Source of the DNA: a bacterium
GTDB lineage: Bacteria; Chloroflexota; Chloroflexia; Chloroflexales; Kallotenuaceae
Length of the DNA: 45,047 nucleotides
Assembly (NCBI GenBank): GCA_016781505.1
Contig: JADDQF010000072.1
Span: 1 to 45,047 of the forward strand
Direction: 5' to 3'
Part shown: positions 41,848 through 45,047 of the stretch, piece by piece
Layout of the letters: each line of letters starts with the position of its first letter
How positions within the stretch are numbered: the stretch's first letter is position 1
Notes under the pieces: generated by a model
Databases searched by the model: none
What the model was told of the DNA's origin: nothing
The model's input: only the letters and a program-made list of their open reading frames with translations
Position numbers and translations under genes: made by a program

Positions 41848-43113
41848 CTATGGTCGCACGTGGCCATTCCCTTCGACCACCCATTTGTAGGTTGTTAGCT
41901 CCTGGAGCGCCATGGGACCGCGCGCATGCGTCTTTTGGGTGCTGACCGCGACCTCCGCGCCCAAGCCGAACTGACCGCCGTCGTTGAAGCGCGTGGAGGC
42001 ATTCACAAAGACCGCCGCTGAATCGACCTCTTCTATAAAGCGGGCAGCAGCGCTTGCGTCGGTGGTTAAGATGGCGTCCGAGTGACCGGTACTGTAGCGC
42101 CAGATGTGTTCCAACGCTTCATCAAGTCCGTCGACCACCCGCACCGCCAGCACGAGCGCCAAAAATTCCGTATTCCAATCGCTCGCTGTCGCCGGCACGA
42201 TGTTGGGGGCGGCTGTGCTTAACAGCGGAAAGGCTTCGGCGTCGGCCCGCAGCTCCACTCCAACCGCAGCCAGATCGGCCGCAACTCGGGGCAGGAGCTG
42301 GGGTGCGATTACGCGTTCCACCAGCAAGGTATCCAATGCGTTGCAAGCACTTGGCCGTTGTACTTTGGCATTATGAATCACCGGTAAAGCCTGCTCGATG
42401 TTCGCCGTCGCGTCCACAAACATATGGCATACACCAACCCCTCCGGTGATGACCGGGATGGTGGCGTGCTCACGGCAAAATTGATGAAGGCCAGCGCCGC
42501 CGCGGGGAATAATCATATCCACATACTGATCCATCCGCAGCAGCTCCACCACCCGCTCGCGACTCGGGTCGGTAATCACCTGGACGGCGTCGTCGGGCAG
42601 ACCCGCCGTAGCTAATGCCCGCCGGATCGCCGCCACCAGCACAGCGTTGGAGCGGGTCGTCTCTTTGCCTCCGCGCAGGATGACGGCATTGCCGGTCTTA
42701 AGGCACAAGCAGGCAACATCAACGGTGACGTTTGGCCGCGACTCATAGATCACACCGACGACGCCGATTGGCACCCGGCGGCGATGCAGGTGAAGGCCGT
42801 TTGGCAACATACGGACGTCGAAGCGTTCGCCCACGGGGTCGGCCAGCGTGATGACGTGCTCCACATCCGCTGCGATGGCTTGCAGCCGCTCGGGCGTTAA
42901 GCGCAAACGATCAATCAGCGCAGCACTCAGGCCGTTTGTGCGCGCGTCGGCCACATCTTGCTCGTTGGCTGCCAGGATCGCATCCATGTCGGCGCGTAAC
43001 TGCGCGGCAATTGCTTGCAGCGCTGTGTTTTTGGTGACGGTTGATACCGTTGCCAGGCTGCGCGCCGCGGCTTTTGCCCGCTGCCCGAGTGCCTGTACGC
43101 TGGGTGTGTCCAT
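41848..43113 (-). CDS. proA: Glutamate-5-semialdehyde dehydrogenase (gamma-glutamyl phosphate reductase)
   Basis: The product (421 aa) reduces gamma-glutamyl phosphate with NADPH to glutamate semialdehyde, the second step of proline synthesis. It has the aldehyde-dehydrogenase fold with the [20 protein letters not shown] and LRGGKET stretches and the catalytic Cys in [11 protein letters not shown]. The start at 43113 is set by GAGGAG upstream; the longer frame to 43140 lies before that site. It follows proB by 68 nt on the same strand. Confidence 0.96.
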   Translation of the reverse strand: MDTPSVQALGQRAKAAARSLATVSTVTKNTALQAIAAQLRADMDAILAANEQDVADARTNGLSAALIDRLRLTPERLQAIAADVEHVITLADPVGERFDVRMLPNGLHLHRRRVPIGVVGVIYESRPNVTVDVACLCLKTGNAVILRGGKETTRSNAVLVAAIRRALATAGLPDDAVQVITDPSRERVVELLRMDQYVDMIIPRGGAGLHQFCREHATIPVITGGVGVCHMFVDATANIEQALPVIHNAKVQRPSACNALDTLLVERVIAPQLLPRVAADLAAVGVELRADAEAFPLLSTAAPNIVPATASDWNTEFLALVLAVRVVDGLDEALEHIWRYSTGHSDAILTTDASAAARFIEEVDSAAVFVNASTRFNDGGQFGLGAEVAVSTQKTHARGPMALQELTTYKWVVEGNGHVRP

Positions 43114-43181
43114 ATTTAACTCCTCGCTTACACGAGCCAAGATATGCTCATTCCTGGTTCAGAATTGCGTGCTTGGCGGAG

Positions 43182-44300
43182 CTACCGCAACAGCACCATG
43201 TCGTCGCGGTGAACCGCTTGAGGGCCATAGGTGTAGCCCAAGATTGTTTCAATATGCGCGGAGTGCTGGCCGCAGATCAAAGCCAGGTCGGCGGCGCGAT
43301 ACTGCGTTAGGCCACGCGCTAGCTCGACGCCATCCGTGGTAAAGATGCGAATTGTTTGGCCGCGATCAAACGCGCCTTCAACGGCAACAATGCCCGCGGG
43401 CAGCAAGCTGCGGCCGGCGTCAACCAGCGCATGCGCGGCACCCGGATCGACCACGACACGACTTTGCCGTACGGTTTCGGCCACGATCCAGCGCTTGCGC
43501 GCTTCCAAGCGCGTAGCACGGGCATGGAGCCGCGTGCCGACGGCAACCCCTTCGGCGGCGCGCAGCACCACGTCGGGCGCGTCTCCGGCAGCGATAACCA
43601 CGTTGATGCCCGTCCGCGTGGCCAGTTCGGCTGCTTGGATTTTGGTACGCATGCCACCAGTGCCACGATGACTGCCGGCATCACCGGCCAGGCGCCAGAT
43701 GGTGTCGTCGATCACGGGCACGTCCGTAATCAGCTCGGCGGCGGGATTGAGATTGGGATCGGCGTTGAACAGGCCTTGCCGGTCGGTACAGATGATCAGC
43801 AGATCGGCTTCAACCAAACTTGCGACCAACGCCGAGAGTGTATCGTTGTCGCCGACTTTGATCTCATCGACGGCGACCACATCATTTTCGTTAACGATCG
43901 GCAGCACACCGCGGGCTAGACAGCCAAGCAGGGTATTACGGGCGTTCAGGTAGCGCCGCCGATCCCGCAGATCATCACGCGTCAGCAGCGTTTGGGCGAC
44001 CGGCAGGCCATAAATATCGGCGAGCTGCGCGTACAGATGCATCAGCCGACTTTGCCCAATGGCGGCCAGCAACTGCTTTTCGGCTACGTTGCGTTTGCGC
44101 GGCGGGAAACCCAGCTGTTCCCAGCCAGCCAAAACAGCTCCTGATGTTACCAGGATCGGCTCCCCGCCGCGGCTGCGCAGCGTTGCGATCTGCCGCACAA
44201 GGTCGACCATGCGTGGGCGATGCAGCCGGTCGGTGCCGGCCGACAACACGCTGGTTCCCACTTTGACGACGATCCGCCGGTAGCGGAGCGGTTCGACCAT
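43182..44300 (-). CDS. proB: Glutamate 5-kinase with PUA domain
   Basis: The product (372 aa) phosphorylates glutamate in the first, feedback-controlled step of proline synthesis. It opens with RRIVVKVGTSVLS (phosphate loop), includes NENDVVAVDEIKVGDNDTLSA and GTGGMRTKIQAA, and ends in a PUA domain (about 275-355). The ATG at 44300 is set by GGAGAG upstream; the longer frame to 44369 spans the promoter. First gene of the proBA operon. Confidence 0.96.
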   Translation of the reverse strand: MVEPLRYRRIVVKVGTSVLSAGTDRLHRPRMVDLVRQIATLRSRGGEPILVTSGAVLAGWEQLGFPPRKRNVAEKQLLAAIGQSRLMHLYAQLADIYGLPVAQTLLTRDDLRDRRRYLNARNTLLGCLARGVLPIVNENDVVAVDEIKVGDNDTLSALVASLVEADLLIICTDRQGLFNADPNLNPAAELITDVPVIDDTIWRLAGDAGSHRGTGGMRTKIQAAELATRTGINVVIAAGDAPDVVLRAAEGVAVGTRLHARATRLEARKRWIVAETVRQSRVVVDPGAAHALVDAGRSLLPAGIVAVEGAFDRGQTIRIFTTDGVELARGLTQYRAADLALICGQHSAHIETILGYTYGPQAVHRDDMVLLR

Positions 44301-44333
44301 AACAAAACTCTCCGTGGCTTGGGTATGGTGCCA

Positions 44334-44342
44334 ATAGTACCA
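44334..44342 (-). promoter_or_regulatory. Extended -10 for proBA
   Basis: On the minus strand the sequence reads TGGTACTAT. No -35 is present at 17-18 nt. It faces the ABC gene promoter at 44387-44395, giving a compact divergent control region. Confidence 0.4.
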
Positions 44343-44386
44343 TGTCTCGCTTGGCATGGGTTGGCCCAAAAAGCACCTTGGCTGGC

Positions 44387-44395
44387 TGGTACAAT
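44387..44395 (+). promoter_or_regulatory. Extended -10 for the ABC transporter gene
   Basis: TGGTACAAT is a full extended -10 match. Transcription would begin near 44402, 50 nt before the start codon. Confidence 0.48.
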
Positions 44396-44451
44396 ATTCT
44401 GCTCATGTGTACGAAGAGCGACGCCGACGGCAGTGCGTTGGAGGAAGCGGC

Positions 44452-45047
44452 ATGGCGCTGATCGAGGTTGACCGGCTAAGCAAGCACTACCAACAAGCGG
44501 TACGGCGGGAAGGCCGCTTCGCTGCACTGCGGTCGCTGCTGGCGCGTGAGCAACGAACAATCCATGCGGTCGATCAGATCTCGTTCATGATCGAGCGGGG
44601 CGAAATGGTCGGCTATATTGGTCCGAATGGTGCCGGCAAATCAACCACCATGAAGATGCTGACGGGTATTTTGGTGCCCAGTGGGGGGCATTTGCTGGTG
44701 GATGGCCGTGTGCCACATCGACAACGGGTCGCGCATGTACGGCAGATCGGCGTTGTATTTGGCCAGCGCACCCAGCTCTGGTGGGACCTGCCCACGATCG
44801 AGACGTTTGAGCTGCTGCGCTATATCTACCGTATTCCCCAAGAGCGCTGGCGCCAAAATCTGGACACATTTACCAAGCTGCTGGAGCTCCACCCATTTTT
44901 GGAAACGCCGGTTCGGCAATTGTCACTCGGCCAGCGCATGCGCGCTGATCTGGCGGCAGCACTGCTGCATGATCCGGCTATTTTGTTTTTGGACGAGCCC
45001 ACCATCGGCCTGGATGTGGTAGCGCGCGAGCGGATTCGCCAATTTTT
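44452..45047 (+). CDS. ABC transporter ATP-binding protein (3' end beyond the window)
   Basis: The gene starts at 44452 with GGAGGA at 44440-44445 and runs off the right edge; 198 residues are visible. Walker A is GPNGAGKST, the Q-loop stretch reads FGQRTQLWWDLP, the signature is LSLGQRMR and Walker B is ILFLDEPT. The FGQRTQLWWDLP stretch and an N-terminal insert before the ATPase core suggest the uncharacterised ABC-2-type exporter ATPase group (COG4586-like). Its membrane partner genes probably follow outside the window. Confidence 0.87.
   Translation, partial: MALIEVDRLSKHYQQAVRREGRFAALRSLLAREQRTIHAVDQISFMIERGEMVGYIGPNGAGKSTTMKMLTGILVPSGGHLLVDGRVPHRQRVAHVRQIGVVFGQRTQLWWDLPTIETFELLRYIYRIPQERWRQNLDTFTKLLELHPFLETPVRQLSLGQRMRADLAAALLHDPAILFLDEPTIGLDVVARERIRQF

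Noticed and set aside
1-45047. Mobile element, prophage or genomic island
   Set aside because: No transposase, integrase, terminal repeats, tRNA-linked direct repeats or sharp composition change was seen.

Overview
The window is a chromosomal stretch of a moderately GC-rich bacterium. Gene content is mostly housekeeping and signalling, and I see no phage, transposase, integrase, CRISPR array, rRNA or tRNA. Several features fit a member of the Chloroflexota: very large multi-GAF/PAS histidine kinases, a tandem pair of protein O-mannosyltransferase (PMT, GT39) genes, a long U32/RlhA-type protein and a ParB-like protein with repeats resembling DUF4032. That assignment is an inference from content; Actinobacteria-like relatives are not excluded.

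Layout. 1-2.4 kb (+): a 59-aa disordered protein, a bacterial eRF1-family (Vms1/VLRF1-like) protein with a GGxxQ motif and zinc-binding tail, a Gln-rich protein with a Gly/Ser/Met repeat tail, and a 44-aa acidic protein. 2.4-5.9 kb (-): a GDSL/SGNH hydrolase, a ubiquitin-like/Mut7-C RNase fusion and a membrane-anchored MutS-like ATPase. 6.0-6.8 kb (+): an SDR oxidoreductase. 6.8-10.8 kb (-): a U32 protein and an MFS drug exporter. 11.2-14.8 kb (+): a PspC-domain protein, pyruvate kinase, and overlapping psd and pssA genes that together make phosphatidylethanolamine. 14.9-24.9 kb (-): a REC-HisKA_2 kinase, an M6-like lipoprotein metalloprotease, uvrC, a five-GAF histidine kinase and a DUF547 protein. 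25.1-27.6 kb: convergent corA and mgtE magnesium transporters. 27.8-38.3 kb (mostly +): a DUF2231 membrane protein, two PMT paralogues, threonine ammonia-lyase, a Cof-type HAD phosphatase, a metallophosphoesterase, the ParB-like protein, an MA-family metalloprotease (-) and a methyltransferase. 38.3-44.3 kb (-): a GAF/PAS histidine kinase and the proBA operon. The right edge cuts an ABC transporter ATPase.

Regulatory layer. Promoters recur with the shape TTGNCA-N17-TACAAT or, without a clear -35, an extended -10 TGNTACANT. They decide several start codons, for example that of the M6-like lipoprotein. The most interesting signal is the roughly 140-nt mgtE leader. It has its own promoter, an intrinsic terminator just ahead of the ribosome binding site, and an upstream 9-nt segment able to pair with the terminator's 5' arm and loop. 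This is the architecture of a transcription-attenuating riboswitch, but I do not recognise the M-box consensus or any other class in it. The two PMT genes carry near-identical promoters (TTGACA-N18-TACAGT), so the tandem duplication appears to have included the control region.

No cognate response regulators with output domains lie beside the three kinases, so their partners must be elsewhere. I do not see a multi-gene system that is clearly new. The best leads are the mgtE leader, the eRF1-like protein with its small neighbours, and a possible very short transcript at 34.86-34.94 kb.
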